Shown piece after piece: positions 25,336 through 35,303 of a stretch of DNA of 64,000 nt (positions within the stretch are counted from its first letter, which is position 1; every line of letters starts with the position of its first letter). Source of the stretch: JANQOH01 sp965243325. GTDB lineage: Bacteria > Pseudomonadota > Alphaproteobacteria > UBA7887. Below the pieces are notes generated by a model. That model searched no databases, was not told the DNA's origin, and saw only the letters and a list, made by a program, of their open reading frames with translations. Location: contig CBDEUQ010000003.1 of NCBI GenBank assembly GCA_965243325.1, forward strand, positions 2,232,001-2,296,000, in the 5' to 3' direction. Made by a program: the position numbers and the translations under genes.

Positions 25336-28101
25336 TTATCGGCAACTCGACGGCAGCGTCAACGCGTCGGGCTTCGGCGTGAGAAACGCCCGTGTTTCGG
25401 CGACGGCTTCGGCGAGGCCGACGCGGTGCACCGGGACCCCGTCGGGGAAGGCGCCGAGCAGGCGGCTCGGCGTGTTTTGGTCGAGCATGATGAAGACGCC
25501 GGTATCGTCCGCGCGCCGCACCAGCCGCCCGAACGCCTGGCGTAGACGGAGGCGCGCCAACATGTCGTCCCAGGTGCGGCCGCCGAAATGCTTGCGCCGC
25601 GCCTTGTGCAGTATGTCAGGGCGCGGCCATGGAACCCGGTCGAACACGATCAGGCGCAGCGCGTCACCGGGCACGTCGACGCCATCGCGCAGCGCGTCAG
25701 TGCCGAACATGCAAGCGTGCCGCTCGGCGCGGAAAATGTCCACGAGCGTTGCCGTGTCCATACCGTCCACGTGCTGCGCGAGAAGGATCAGCCCATCCGC
25801 GTCCAATTGCCCGGCAATTCGCTTGTGGATGCGTCGCAAGCGCCAGATCGCCGTGAACAGGCCGAGGGCGCCGCCGCCGGCCGCACGGAACAGTGCGCGG
25901 TAGGCGCCGGCCACCTGGGCCGGGTCGTCGCGGTTCACGTCGGAGACGATGAAGGCGCGTGTCTGCGCCGCATAGTCGAACGGTGACGGCACGGCGGCGC
26001 GGATGCCGCCGCGCAGGTGCGCAGCGCCGGTGCGTCGTTCCGCCGCGAGCCAGTCCGCTTCCGCGTTGCCCGACGAATCGCGCAGCGTCGCCGAGGTAAC
26101 GAGTGCCCCGGCCGCCGGCATCAGCACCGCTTCGGCAAACGGCTCCGTCGGGTCGATCCAGTGACGGTACATTCCCACATCGTTGACCCGTCCGTCGCGG
26201 CGGGAGACGGCGAACCAGTCGACGAACCTCCCGTCCGGTTCGCCGACCAGCGACTTCAGCATCGTCCGCCACGGTGCGATGACGGCGAGTCGCCGCAGGC
26301 GCAGCGCGCGCGCGGTCGCGTCGATGCGGACACGGGTCGGACTGTCCAGGCGCTCGGCTTCGTCCTCCAGCCGCTGCGCAAGCGCCGCCTCAAGCGCAGC
26401 CATCGGCGCTTCGAGCGCTTCGAGCGCACCGTCCAGCGCCGCCGCCGCCTCGGGCATGCCGCCAACGGGAGGCCGGGCCTCGGTTTCAAGCCCGAAATCG
26501 CGGCCGGCATCGCGTGCCCGGGCCGTCACCTGCCGGTGAACATGCGCGAGGAACACCTCGCACGGGCCATTCCCGCCGCCGCCAGTGACGCGCCCGAGCC
26601 AGCCGTCGCCGGGCAACGCGCGCGCCGCCGCAAGCAACGCCCGCGCCGCATCCGCCGCCCGTTCGTCTCCGATCAGGTCGCCCGCGCGCCGGCGCAGCCC
26701 GCGTGCCCTGCCGGGGCGCCCTTCCTCGGCGCCACGGAGCCAGCGCCGCAGTTCGCGCGTCTCCCGGCCCGACAGGTGCACGGCGAATGCGCTGTCCGCC
26801 GCGGCAAACAGATGATGTCCCTCGTCGAACACGAACCGCCTGGGCCCGACGGCGTCGCCGTCACCCGCCGCAGCGAGCGCCAGCACCAGGGCATGGTTGG
26901 CGATCACGAGATCGGCGTGGCGGGCGCGCCGCGATGCACGCTCGACGAAACATCGCCGCCAGTGGCGGCACGCCGAATAGACGCATTCGCCGCGCCGGTC
27001 TGTCAGCGCCGAGGTGCGCTGACGTCCCGCGAGTTCGGCCAGCCAACCGGGAAAATCGCCGCCCGCCATGTCGCCGTCACGCGTATGCGCGATCCAGCGC
27101 GCGATGAGCCCGTGGCCGACGCCGGTACCACCGATCCCGGGCAGGGCGCGGCCGCCGAAACGTGCGGCCATATCGTCGAAATTGAGCAGGCAAAGATAGT
27201 TCTCGCGGCCTTTGCGAACGACGACTTTGCGCTTTTTCTCGACCTCATCGGGATAGAGCCGGTCGAGTTCGCGGTCGATCTGCCGTTGCAGGTTCTTCGT
27301 GAAGGTGGAGATCCAGATCGTACCTTCGTTCTTGTCCACCCAGACGCTGGCGGGAGCGACGTAGCCCAGGGTCTTGCCGACTCCGGTGCCGGCCTCGGCA
27401 AGCACGAGGCGCGGTTCCCCGGCATCGTCGCGCGGGGCGAACGCCTGCGATACGGCGGATGCGTAATCGGCCTGCTGCGGCCGCGGTTCCGCGCCCCGGC
27501 CCAGCAGTGACGCGAGGCGTGCGCGCGCTTCCGCCGGCTCGACCGGCTCGTGTCCCGGCGTCGTCGGCGGCGCCTGGTCCGTCCACTCGGGCAGGCGATG
27601 CCACGCGTCGAACCGGAGGCGCGGCGCGGCCGCAAGCGCGCGCACGGCCGCGGCGCCCCAACTCCATCCGTGTTCGGCCATCCGGCGTGCCGCCGCGGCG
27701 GCGTCGGCGGCGTCCGGGTAGTCGGCGCGGGCGAGTTCGGCGAGCAGCGTCAGCGCCGCCTCGCGCAGCGCCGCCGCCTGTTCGGCGAGCGTTCGCGGCT
27801 CGTCGAGACCCGCCGCCGCCGCGAGGCCACGGGGCGTCGGCACGCAAAATCGCGCCGGGCGCACGAAGGCGAACAATTCGAGCACATCGTAGGCGTGAAA
27901 GGGCGGGCAATCGAGCCGCCGGGCGGCGGCCGGCAAATGGCAGACGAGCGGGGCGCAACGGCGCGCTCTCCCGGCCGCGGACGGCAGCGTGAGCCTCTCG
28001 GTCTCGCCCGCACCGTCGAGCCATGCGGCTTCGCCCGGACCGACCGCCAGTGCCGGAACGTGCGCGACCGACGGGTCGACGCCGCTCGTCGTTGCGGTCA
28101 A
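25336..28101 (-). CDS. dinG: DinG/XPD-like Fe-S ATP-dependent DNA helicase
   Basis: Superfamily 2 5'-3' DNA helicase predicted to resolve unusual DNA structures such as R-loops. 921 residues from a TTG that overlaps the stop of the Nudix gene as TTGA, so the two are translationally coupled. Walker A is AEAGTGVGKT (235-244) and Walker B/DEAH is DEGHH (426-430). Four cysteines fit the XPD/DinG 4Fe-4S site: Cys304 (NYLCLL), Cys373 (GECVY), Cys378 (SACRH) and Cys384 (RRCFV). The C-terminal helicase domain has LITSAT-type ALVTSATLRD and FGRLVRRADDTGVFIMLDQ. The first 200 residues, before the helicase core, contain LLCHLPAAARRL-like and FAFVRPARFCVPTPRGLA blocks typical of alphaproteobacterial members. 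Confidence 0.9.
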   Translation of the reverse strand: MTATTSGVDPSVAHVPALAVGPGEAAWLDGAGETERLTLPSAAGRARRCAPLVCHLPAAARRLDCPPFHAYDVLELFAFVRPARFCVPTPRGLAAAAGLDEPRTLAEQAAALREAALTLLAELARADYPDAADAAAAARRMAEHGWSWGAAAVRALAAAPRLRFDAWHRLPEWTDQAPPTTPGHEPVEPAEARARLASLLGRGAEPRPQQADYASAVSQAFAPRDDAGEPRLVLAEAGTGVGKTLGYVAPASVWVDKNEGTIWISTFTKNLQRQIDRELDRLYPDEVEKKRKVVVRKGRENYLCLLNFDDMAARFGGRALPGIGGTGVGHGLIARWIAHTRDGDMAGGDFPGWLAELAGRQRTSALTDRRGECVYSACRHWRRCFVERASRRARHADLVIANHALVLALAAAGDGDAVGPRRFVFDEGHHLFAAADSAFAVHLSGRETRELRRWLRGAEEGRPGRARGLRRRAGDLIGDERAADAARALLAAARALPGDGWLGRVTGGGGNGPCEVFLAHVHRQVTARARDAGRDFGLETEARPPVGGMPEAAAALDGALEALEAPMAALEAALAQRLEDEAERLDSPTRVRIDATARALRLRRLAVIAPWRTMLKSLVGEPDGRFVDWFAVSRRDGRVNDVGMYRHWIDPTEPFAEAVLMPAAGALVTSATLRDSSGNAEADWLAAERRTGAAHLRGGIRAAVPSPFDYAAQTRAFIVSDVNRDDPAQVAGAYRALFRAAGGGALGLFTAIWRLRRIHKRIAGQLDADGLILLAQHVDGMDTATLVDIFRAERHACMFGTDALRDGVDVPGDALRLIVFDRVPWPRPDILHKARRKHFGGRTWDDMLARLRLRQAFGRLVRRADDTGVFIMLDQNTPSRLLGAFPDGVPVHRVGLAEAVAETRAFLTPKPDALTLPSSCR

Positions 28102-28940
28102 TTGCGCAGCCCCGTGCACATGGCGACGTAGTCCGGATGGTCGGGGCGGAGGAGGCCGCGGCGGACGAAGAAGTCGATCGCCACGAGCGCCGAATCGAAC
28201 TTGAAGTCGCGCGTCTCGGCGAGGCGGTCCAGGACCTTCCCCGCGGGCCACAGCGCGAAGCGTTCGACCTCGCCATCGCGGTTGACCGGAACGATCCCGT
28301 CGGGAATGGGGAGATCGAACACGAAGAGGACGCCGCGCTTGAGTCCGAACCGGCCGTCAAGCGTGTATGCGACCGTGCCGGCCGGAACCGCCTTCGCTGC
28401 GAGTTCGGCCGGCAGGCCCGCTTCCTCGCCACACTCCTTCGCCAGGTTTTCGGCAACGCTCATTCCTGCCGGGAGACCGCCCGCGACCGTGTTGTCGAAG
28501 CGTCCCGGGCAGACTCGCACGCCCGCCGCGCGTCGCGGGACCCACAGAGACAGGCCTGCCTCGCCATCGACGTAGCCGTTGAGATGGACACCGTAGGCAG
28601 TGATCCCGAGCAGCTCGGCACCGGCCCTGTCGACTTCGCAGACCGCGTGCCCGAAACGGGCACCCACCGCGTACGGTTCGCCGCGCCACGCTTCGCACGC
28701 GCCACGCGCGGCCATGGCGCGTACCGCTCTATTGAGCGCCGCCGTGCGCGATGCCACATTTGCAAGGTGCGGCGCGAGGCATACCTCGACATCGGGCACG
28801 ACGGCGAAATCCGATACGGCTGCCAATGCCTCGAGCCGATCGCGGCGGACGTGCCCGACGGCAACGTCGCCAATGCGCAACGGCACGTAGCGCGCCGGGT
28901 TGTGCCGGTTGCATTCGGCAATGCGGTCGAGAAGGCTCAT
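28098..28940 (-). CDS. DUF4743-Nudix hydrolase
   Basis: Predicted nucleotide-pyrophosphate hydrolase, 280 residues from MSLLDRIAECN. The N-terminal half is the DUF4743 domain found with Nudix domains in thiamine-pyrophosphokinase-related proteins and plant Nudix 20/24. The Nudix box starts at GGLPAGMSVAENLAKE (154-169) and continues CGEEAGL, with Lys replacing the usual Arg of REUxEE. Fungal and plant relatives act on oxidised thiamine diphosphates (family knowledge); activity here is inferred. It starts only 14 bp from the divergent lipoprotein gene, so the promoters must overlap the coding regions. Confidence 0.85.
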   Translation of the reverse strand: MSLLDRIAECNRHNPARYVPLRIGDVAVGHVRRDRLEALAAVSDFAVVPDVEVCLAPHLANVASRTAALNRAVRAMAARGACEAWRGEPYAVGARFGHAVCEVDRAGAELLGITAYGVHLNGYVDGEAGLSLWVPRRAAGVRVCPGRFDNTVAGGLPAGMSVAENLAKECGEEAGLPAELAAKAVPAGTVAYTLDGRFGLKRGVLFVFDLPIPDGIVPVNRDGEVERFALWPAGKVLDRLAETRDFKFDSALVAIDFFVRRGLLRPDHPDYVAMCTGLRN

Positions 28941-28954
28941 GGACGGATTCGATA

Positions 28955-30016
28955 TTGCGCCGGGTTGAGACGAAAAGCCACCGCACCCCGAGCGCATGCC
29001 TGCGGGCTGCGCTCGCCTTCCTTGCGGTTGCGCTTGCGGCATGCGGGCCCGAAGGTCGGGAATCAGGGCCGCGGACCGAGTCGCCTAACCTCGCCGGAGA
29101 GTTCGTGTCGGTCGCCGACGGGACGCGGCTGCCGCTCCGCCGCTGGCAGGCGGAGGGTCCGCCGCACGCGGCGATCCTCGGCGTGCACGGATTCAATGAC
29201 TACAGCAACGCCTTCGCCGCCGCGGCCGGGAGCTGGGCAGCCGCCGGGGTCGTGGTTTACAGCTTCGATCAGCGCGGCTTTGGCGCCGCCGATGCGCCGG
29301 GAATCTGGCCTGGCGCGGCAACGATGGTGGACGATCTCGCCGACGTCGCTGCGGCGGTGGTCGAACGTCATCCGGCGCTGCCGGTGTATGTCGTCGGAGT
29401 CAGCATGGGCGGCGCGGTAGCGATGGTAGGGCTCGCCGATCGCCGCCTTCCCGGCATCGCCGGCACGGTGCTCGTCGGTCCGGCGGTGTGGGCGCGCGAG
29501 ACCATGCCGCTGTCCCATCGCGCCGGGCTCTGGCTCGCCGCGCGCACCGTGCCGTGGCTGCGCCTTGGCGGCCGAGGTCTTGGAATCCGACCTTCGGACA
29601 ACGTGGAGATGCTGCGCGCGCTCGGCGCCGATCCACTCATCGTCAAGGAAACGCGCGTCGACGCCATGCAGGGCGTTGTCGACTTGATGGACCGTGCGTA
29701 CGCGGCAGCGCCCGCCGTCGTCGAGCCCGTGCTGCTGCTCTACGGCGCCAACGACGAGATCATTCCCCGCGAACCGACCGGATCGACCGTCTGCCGCCGG
29801 GGTGGGCCATGGCGCGTCGGGGTCTATCCGAACGGCTGGCACATGCTGTTGCGCGACCGGCAGGCGGAGGTCGTCCACACCGACATTCTCGCCTGGATCG
29901 ACGATCCCGCGGTGCCTCTGCCGTCTGGCGCAGAGGAGGAGGCCCGGCGTTTCTTCGCCTGCCCCGGCGAGCAGGACACCGGTGTAGCCGGGGTGTTCGG
30001 GTCGGAACCGGAATGA
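28955..30016 (+). CDS. Lipoprotein alpha/beta hydrolase (monoacylglycerol lipase/lysophospholipase-like)
   Basis: Predicted membrane-anchored lipase or esterase, 353 residues from a TTG at 28955. A lipoprotein signal ends in ALAAC (Cys30). The frame is open much further upstream but that part overlaps the divergent Nudix gene, so I use the start that leaves an intact lipoprotein signal. The hydrolase-4 fold shows LGVHGFNDYSNAF (oxyanion region), SFDQRGFG and the nucleophile elbow GVSMGG (Ser150). YGANDEIIP supplies the Asp and NGWHMLLRD the His. Start codon is the weakest point of the call. Confidence 0.85.
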   Translation: MRRVETKSHRTPSACLRAALAFLAVALAACGPEGRESGPRTESPNLAGEFVSVADGTRLPLRRWQAEGPPHAAILGVHGFNDYSNAFAAAAGSWAAAGVVVYSFDQRGFGAADAPGIWPGAATMVDDLADVAAAVVERHPALPVYVVGVSMGGAVAMVGLADRRLPGIAGTVLVGPAVWARETMPLSHRAGLWLAARTVPWLRLGGRGLGIRPSDNVEMLRALGADPLIVKETRVDAMQGVVDLMDRAYAAAPAVVEPVLLLYGANDEIIPREPTGSTVCRRGGPWRVGVYPNGWHMLLRDRQAEVVHTDILAWIDDPAVPLPSGAEEEARRFFACPGEQDTGVAGVFGSEPE

Positions 30017-30307
30017 CGGCGGCGCGTATGCCGGAGGCGTCTCCGTCGCCCGCCATGCGGTCGAAGCGGGACCGACCGCGGGCGGCACCGGCGATCTGGT
30101 AGAGTCGGGCCTCCGGCGCTTCGTCAGCGCAAACGCGCGGTTCCGAATCGATTGCATTTGTCGAGGTTCGATGACGAGTCACCGGTTAGTGCGACACTGG
30201 ACCAATCGAGGGAATCCCACCATGCTATCCGCGCATACGATCCATGTTGCTGTTGCCCTCCGCGGCTATTCCTGCTCCTGGCGCCGGTCCCCGGAGATGA
30301 ATGCGCG

Positions 30308-31030
30308 ATGAGCGGTATCCCGGCGCCGCCGGCGCCCGACGTGCTCGATTCGTTGCGTCGAACCAGCACGGCTACCGTGTCCACACAACTGCTGAAGCGC
30401 GGGCTGCGCACGCATTACATCGAGGGGGTCCTGCCGCTGAACGAAGCTGCAGCGCCATTCGCCGCACCCGCGTTCACGCTTCGCTACATCCCGGCGCGCG
30501 AGGACAAGGCAGTCCCGGAGGTCTGGGCCGATCGCACCTATCCGCAGCGCAAGGCGATCGAGACGGTGCCCGAGGGCTGGGCACTGGTGATCGATTCGAT
30601 GGGCGACACGCGCGCCGGCTCGGTGGGCGACATTCTCGCTCTGCGCCTCGCGAAGCGCGGCGTTGCGGCGCTGGTGACCGACGGCGCGTTGCGCGACACC
30701 CCGGTGCTCGCGGAGATGGACTTCCCGGTGTTCTGCGCCGGCGCCGCGGCACCGGCAAGTGTCGTCGCTCTCTTCGCGGCCGACCTGCAATGCCCCATCG
30801 GCTGCGGCGGCGCGGCGGTGTTCCCTGGCGACATCGTGGTCGGCGACGCCGAAGGCATCGTCATCGTCCCGCGCCATCTCGCCGAGGAGGTTGCGCGCGA
30901 CGGCGCCGAGCAGGAGCGCCTCGAACGCTTCGTGCACGCGCGGATCGAGGCCGGACACTCGACGTTCGGCACCTATCCGCCGGATGAGGCGACGCTTGCG
31001 GCGTACGCCCTGTGGAAAGAGGAGACCTGA
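30308..31030 (+). CDS. RraA/HMG aldolase-like family protein
   Basis: Member of the RraA-like superfamily, which includes 4-hydroxy-4-methyl-2-oxoglutarate aldolase and the RNase E inhibitor RraA. 240 residues from ATG 30308 with GGAG upstream; an open frame continues for 52 codons but is not protein-like. The conserved block is GDTRAGSVGDILALRLAKRG followed by ALVTDGALRDTPVL, where the Asp and Arg-Asp bind the divalent metal and oxoacid in HMG aldolases. PIGCGGAAVFPGDIVVGDAEGIVIVP closes the fold. The N-terminal 50 residues and C-terminal tail make it longer than RraA itself, favouring an enzyme. An aldo-keto reductase gene follows after 3 bp. Confidence 0.88.
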   Translation: MSGIPAPPAPDVLDSLRRTSTATVSTQLLKRGLRTHYIEGVLPLNEAAAPFAAPAFTLRYIPAREDKAVPEVWADRTYPQRKAIETVPEGWALVIDSMGDTRAGSVGDILALRLAKRGVAALVTDGALRDTPVLAEMDFPVFCAGAAAPASVVALFAADLQCPIGCGGAAVFPGDIVVGDAEGIVIVPRHLAEEVARDGAEQERLERFVHARIEAGHSTFGTYPPDEATLAAYALWKEET

Positions 31031-31033
31031 GCC

Positions 31034-32011
31034 ATGAAGACCCGCCGTCTCGGCCGCACCGGTCTCGATGTCTCGGAACTCGCGTTCGGGGGCGGCTGGG
31101 TCGGCGGCATTCTCATTCACCAGAGTGATGAAATACGCCGCGCGGCGCTGTCGCGCGCGGTCGCGGCCGGAATCAATCTGATCGACACCGCACCGTCCTA
31201 CGGCGAGGGGCGGTCGGAGAGTGCGCTCGGACGGCTGCTGCCGGAAATCGACGGAGAGCCCTGGCTCGCGACCAAGGTGAAGATCGAAGCCGGTACGCCG
31301 GAGGACGCGGCCGGACAAGTCGAGCGCAGCATTACGGCGAGCCTGGAACGACTGCGCCGGACGTCGGTCGACATCCTGCAATTGCACAACCCGATCGCCG
31401 CCGTCGAAGACGCCCGTCACCTTTCGGCGGACCGCGTGACGGGAGAGGTGGCCGACGCGCTTGACGCGGTACGTGAGCAGGGCCTGACGCGCTTCATCGG
31501 CATCACGGGGCTCGGCGAGGCGGCCGCCGTATGCGGGGTCGTCCGAAGCGGCCGCTTCGACACGGCCCAAGTGTATTACAACCTGCTTAATCCGAGCGCC
31601 GGCCAGACGATGCCCGACGCTTGGGAAGGGCACGATTTTGCCGGCGTGCTCGCGGCATGCCGGGCAGCCGACGTGGGTGTGCTGAACATCCGCCCCTTCG
31701 CGGGCGGCGTCATCGCCAGCGACCAGCGTCACGGTCGCGAGATCCCGATCACCGATGACGCCGACCTGGACCGCGAAGCACGCCGCGCCAGGGCGGCGTT
31801 CGACGTTCTCGGCGGAGAGCACGGGACACGCGCGCAAATGGCTGTCCGTTTCTCTCTCGCCAATCCGGACATCGGTGCGGTTGTCGTTGGCATGGCCGAG
31901 CCCGCCCACCTTGAAGAGGCCGTGGCGGCGGCGGCGCGCGGCCCGCTGCCCGCCTCGGCGTTGGCGGAACTGCGCGCGCTTTACGCCGCGAACTTCCACT
32001 TCGCCGGATAG
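31034..32011 (+). CDS. Aldo/keto reductase
   Basis: Cytoplasmic NAD(P)H-dependent oxidoreductase, 325 residues. The AKR tetrad is present: Asp in LIDTAPSYG, Tyr of the same motif, Lys in LATKVKI, and His in DILQLHNP. The N-terminal hairpin and RRLGRTGLDVSELAFGGG are typical. FIGITGLGEAAAV and QVYYNLLNPSAG match the L-fucose/galactose dehydrogenase-like branch rather than classical aldose reductases (inference). It is translated directly after the RraA-like gene, so the two probably act in one catabolic step sequence: an oxidoreductase plus a retro-aldolase or decarboxylase on an oxo acid. Confidence 0.92.
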   Translation: MKTRRLGRTGLDVSELAFGGGWVGGILIHQSDEIRRAALSRAVAAGINLIDTAPSYGEGRSESALGRLLPEIDGEPWLATKVKIEAGTPEDAAGQVERSITASLERLRRTSVDILQLHNPIAAVEDARHLSADRVTGEVADALDAVREQGLTRFIGITGLGEAAAVCGVVRSGRFDTAQVYYNLLNPSAGQTMPDAWEGHDFAGVLAACRAADVGVLNIRPFAGGVIASDQRHGREIPITDDADLDREARRARAAFDVLGGEHGTRAQMAVRFSLANPDIGAVVVGMAEPAHLEEAVAAAARGPLPASALAELRALYAANFHFAG

Positions 32012-32036
32012 CGGCGCTTCCGCGTCCGTCGGGCAA

Positions 32037-32051
32037 GAACGAACAAAGAAT
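32037..32051 (+). promoter_or_regulatory. Probable LexA (SOS) box upstream of recA
   Basis: GAAC-N7-GAAT, one mismatch from the alphaproteobacterial LexA consensus GAAC-N7-GAAC (the reverse complement of GTTC-N7-GTTC). It lies 101 bp before the recA start, in the intergenic space. The perfect box upstream of lexA in the same window supports the consensus used. Confidence 0.5.
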
Positions 32052-32077
32052 ATTTCGGCGGTTTGCTGAACGCGTGC

Positions 32078-32106
32078 TTGAATGATGAGAACGAAACAGA
32101 TACATT
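32078..32106 (+). promoter_or_regulatory. Candidate recA promoter
   Basis: TTGAAT (32078-32083), a 17-bp spacer and TACATT (32101-32106) fit a sigma-70-type promoter in the recA leader, about 46 bp before the ATG. The proposed SOS box sits 26 bp upstream of the -35. Read by eye; another promoter nearer the box is possible. Confidence 0.35.
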
Positions 32107-32152
32107 GGGCGTTTGCAGGGTGTGGACAGGTATGGAATAAGGAGTTTCCACC

Positions 32153-33223
<1,071 letters not shown>

Positions 33224-33233
33224 GAGCGGACGC

Positions 33234-35297
33234 TCAGCGACCCTCGGCGCGCCAGGCCAGCAGCAGTCCGCCGAGCGCGATCAGCAGCAAGGCCCAGGCA
33301 GGCAGGACCGGCATTCGCTCAAGACCTGAGACCGTGAACTGGCGGCGGTCGATCAGGCCAATCCAGCCGCGTCCGGCGAGCTCGCGATCGCCGCGCACGC
33401 GGCGGACGTCGGGGAACCGTTCGCCTGCCAGCCAGCGGACGCTGCCGCCGGTCGCCTCGGCCAGCGAGGCCAGGCGACGGTCGGTGGCGCGCATATCGTC
33501 GAACTCTTCGCCGTGCGCAGTGCCGATCACCGCGACCGCCACGTGGTCGTCATGCTCAAACCTGTACAGACCCGGTCCAACGCCGACGAAATCCACAGAG
33601 GCGCGGCCGCGTTTTTCGTCGACGAGCGGGTGCGATGTCGCGCGGCCGTCGGGTCCGACGGCGGTCAGTACACCTTCGATCGGTCCGAGACTGCGCCGGG
33701 TCACCGCAATCCTGCCGTCGAGGACGTCGGCGACCAGGATTTCCTCTTCAAGGTCGGGCTCCTTCATGAGCCAGTGGACGAGTCGTCGCAGGAGGTCGGA
33801 TTGCGGTCCGCCGCCGCCGAAGCCGCGCGCCCACAGCCACGAATGATCGGACAGCAGTTGTGCCACCCGACCGTTGCCAATCCGGTCAAGTACCAGAAGC
33901 GGGCGGTCATCATACCCGTCCATCAACGTCGTGCCCGAACCGAGGTCGACATCGATGTGGCGAAACCACGGACCCCATTCCGGCAATGGTTCCCCGGCAT
34001 CAGCATGGACGCCGCTTCCCGGGAGCCGCGCGGTCACCGGATGGCGCCTGCCGTCCGCGGTCAGCTGCGGGCGAAACGCCTCGCGGAAGATCCGCCCGGT
34101 CGGTCGGCCTGGAAGGATGGTGCCGAGCGGCGTTCCGGCGATGCTGAGCGGCGATGCGAAGGCCGGTCCGGCCGCGTCAAGGACGGCGCCGCCGCCCACC
34201 ACGTAGTCGACCACATTGCTGAGGTAGACCATGGGCAAGATGCCGCGGCGGTGGTAGCTGTCGAAGACGATAAGGTCGAACTCGCTCAGCTTGGCGTCGA
34301 ACAGCTCGTTCGTCGGGAACGGGATGAGCGACAGTTCGCGGACCGGCGTCATGTCCTGCTTGTTCGGCGGCCTGAGGATCGTGAAGTGCACGAGGTCCAC
34401 CGACGGATCAGCCTTCAGGAGGTTGCGCCACGTGCGGAGGCCCTGGTTCGGGGCGCCGGACACGAGCATCACTCGCAAGCGGTCACGCACGCCATTGACG
34501 ACCACGACCGTGCGGTTGTTGTCGAGCGTCAGTTCGTCGGTTCCCGGTGCGACCTCGAGTTCGAGGGCGGTCGCACCGGCGTGCTCGATTGGCAGCGCGA
34601 GGGTCGTCGGGCGGCCGATGTCGGCGATTACCGCTCTAGCCGGCTGGCCGTCCACGCGGATGTCGATTCTGGCTTGCCCGTCTGCCGCAGCGTCATCCTC
34701 GATGCGCACGACAAGGCTCACGCTGTCGCCAACGACACCGTAGGTCGGCGCCTGCTCGACGATGAGCCGCCGGTCGCGCTCGTCCCGGTCGCCGATCAGC
34801 AGCACGTGCAGCGGGCCGATGCCGTCCAGCGCTTCGGGCACGTCGTGCACCTGTCCGTCGGTGACCGCAAGGACGCCTGCGACTCTCTCCGGCGGCACGT
34901 CCGAAAGGGCCTGGGCGAGGGCGCCGAACAAACGGGTCGACCGTGCGCTTGCGTCGTCGACGACGATGACACGGCTCTCGATCCTCGCCAGTTCGTCGAG
35001 CCGGCCGGCAATTTCCGCTGCTGCCGCGTCGGTCCGCCCGGTCCGCTCGCCGATTTGCTGGCTCGGCGACCGGTCGACGACGACGGCGGCAATGTCATCG
35101 AGCGGCTCACGTTCCTCGGAGGTCAGCGTGGGGTTGAGAAGCGCCACCCACAGCCCGGTCAGCGTCAGCGCGCGCCAGCCCGCGCCGCGCGCCCGGCGCA
35201 ACGCCGCGAGTGCAATCACGGTCGCCGCGCCGGCGCCGAGCGAGGCCAGCAGCCACGGCGCTGCCAGCGGGTCGAAGACGAGGTCGGGCACTGGCAT
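33234..35297 (-). CDS. Membrane protein with VWA-like and glutamine amidotransferase-like regions
   Basis: Function unknown. 687 residues with hydrophobic segments at both ends (about 14-34, 44-56 and 665-683) and a large soluble middle. Near the N-terminus AAVVVDRSPSQ (70-80) carries a D-x-S-x-S MIDAS-like motif of von Willebrand A domains. The middle has FDLIVFDSYHRRGILP and DYVVGGGAVLDAAGP, like the class I amidotransferase-like fold seen in such proteins. It is the last gene of the MoxR-DUF58-DUF4159 operon, 6 bp behind its neighbour. Related operons have been linked to envelope integrity or stress, but no role is proven for this one. Confidence 0.8.
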   Translation of the reverse strand: MPVPDLVFDPLAAPWLLASLGAGAATVIALAALRRARGAGWRALTLTGLWVALLNPTLTSEEREPLDDIAAVVVDRSPSQQIGERTGRTDAAAAEIAGRLDELARIESRVIVVDDASARSTRLFGALAQALSDVPPERVAGVLAVTDGQVHDVPEALDGIGPLHVLLIGDRDERDRRLIVEQAPTYGVVGDSVSLVVRIEDDAAADGQARIDIRVDGQPARAVIADIGRPTTLALPIEHAGATALELEVAPGTDELTLDNNRTVVVVNGVRDRLRVMLVSGAPNQGLRTWRNLLKADPSVDLVHFTILRPPNKQDMTPVRELSLIPFPTNELFDAKLSEFDLIVFDSYHRRGILPMVYLSNVVDYVVGGGAVLDAAGPAFASPLSIAGTPLGTILPGRPTGRIFREAFRPQLTADGRRHPVTARLPGSGVHADAGEPLPEWGPWFRHIDVDLGSGTTLMDGYDDRPLLVLDRIGNGRVAQLLSDHSWLWARGFGGGGPQSDLLRRLVHWLMKEPDLEEEILVADVLDGRIAVTRRSLGPIEGVLTAVGPDGRATSHPLVDEKRGRASVDFVGVGPGLYRFEHDDHVAVAVIGTAHGEEFDDMRATDRRLASLAEATGGSVRWLAGERFPDVRRVRGDRELAGRGWIGLIDRRQFTVSGLERMPVLPAWALLLIALGGLLLAWRAEGR

Positions 35298-35303
35298 TCG
35301 ACG

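Noticed and set aside
30152..30307. Upstream extension of the RraA-like gene containing four consecutive Cys codons
   Set aside because: The extension is not protein-like and a ribosome binding site favours ATG 30308; the Cys run appears to be chance.
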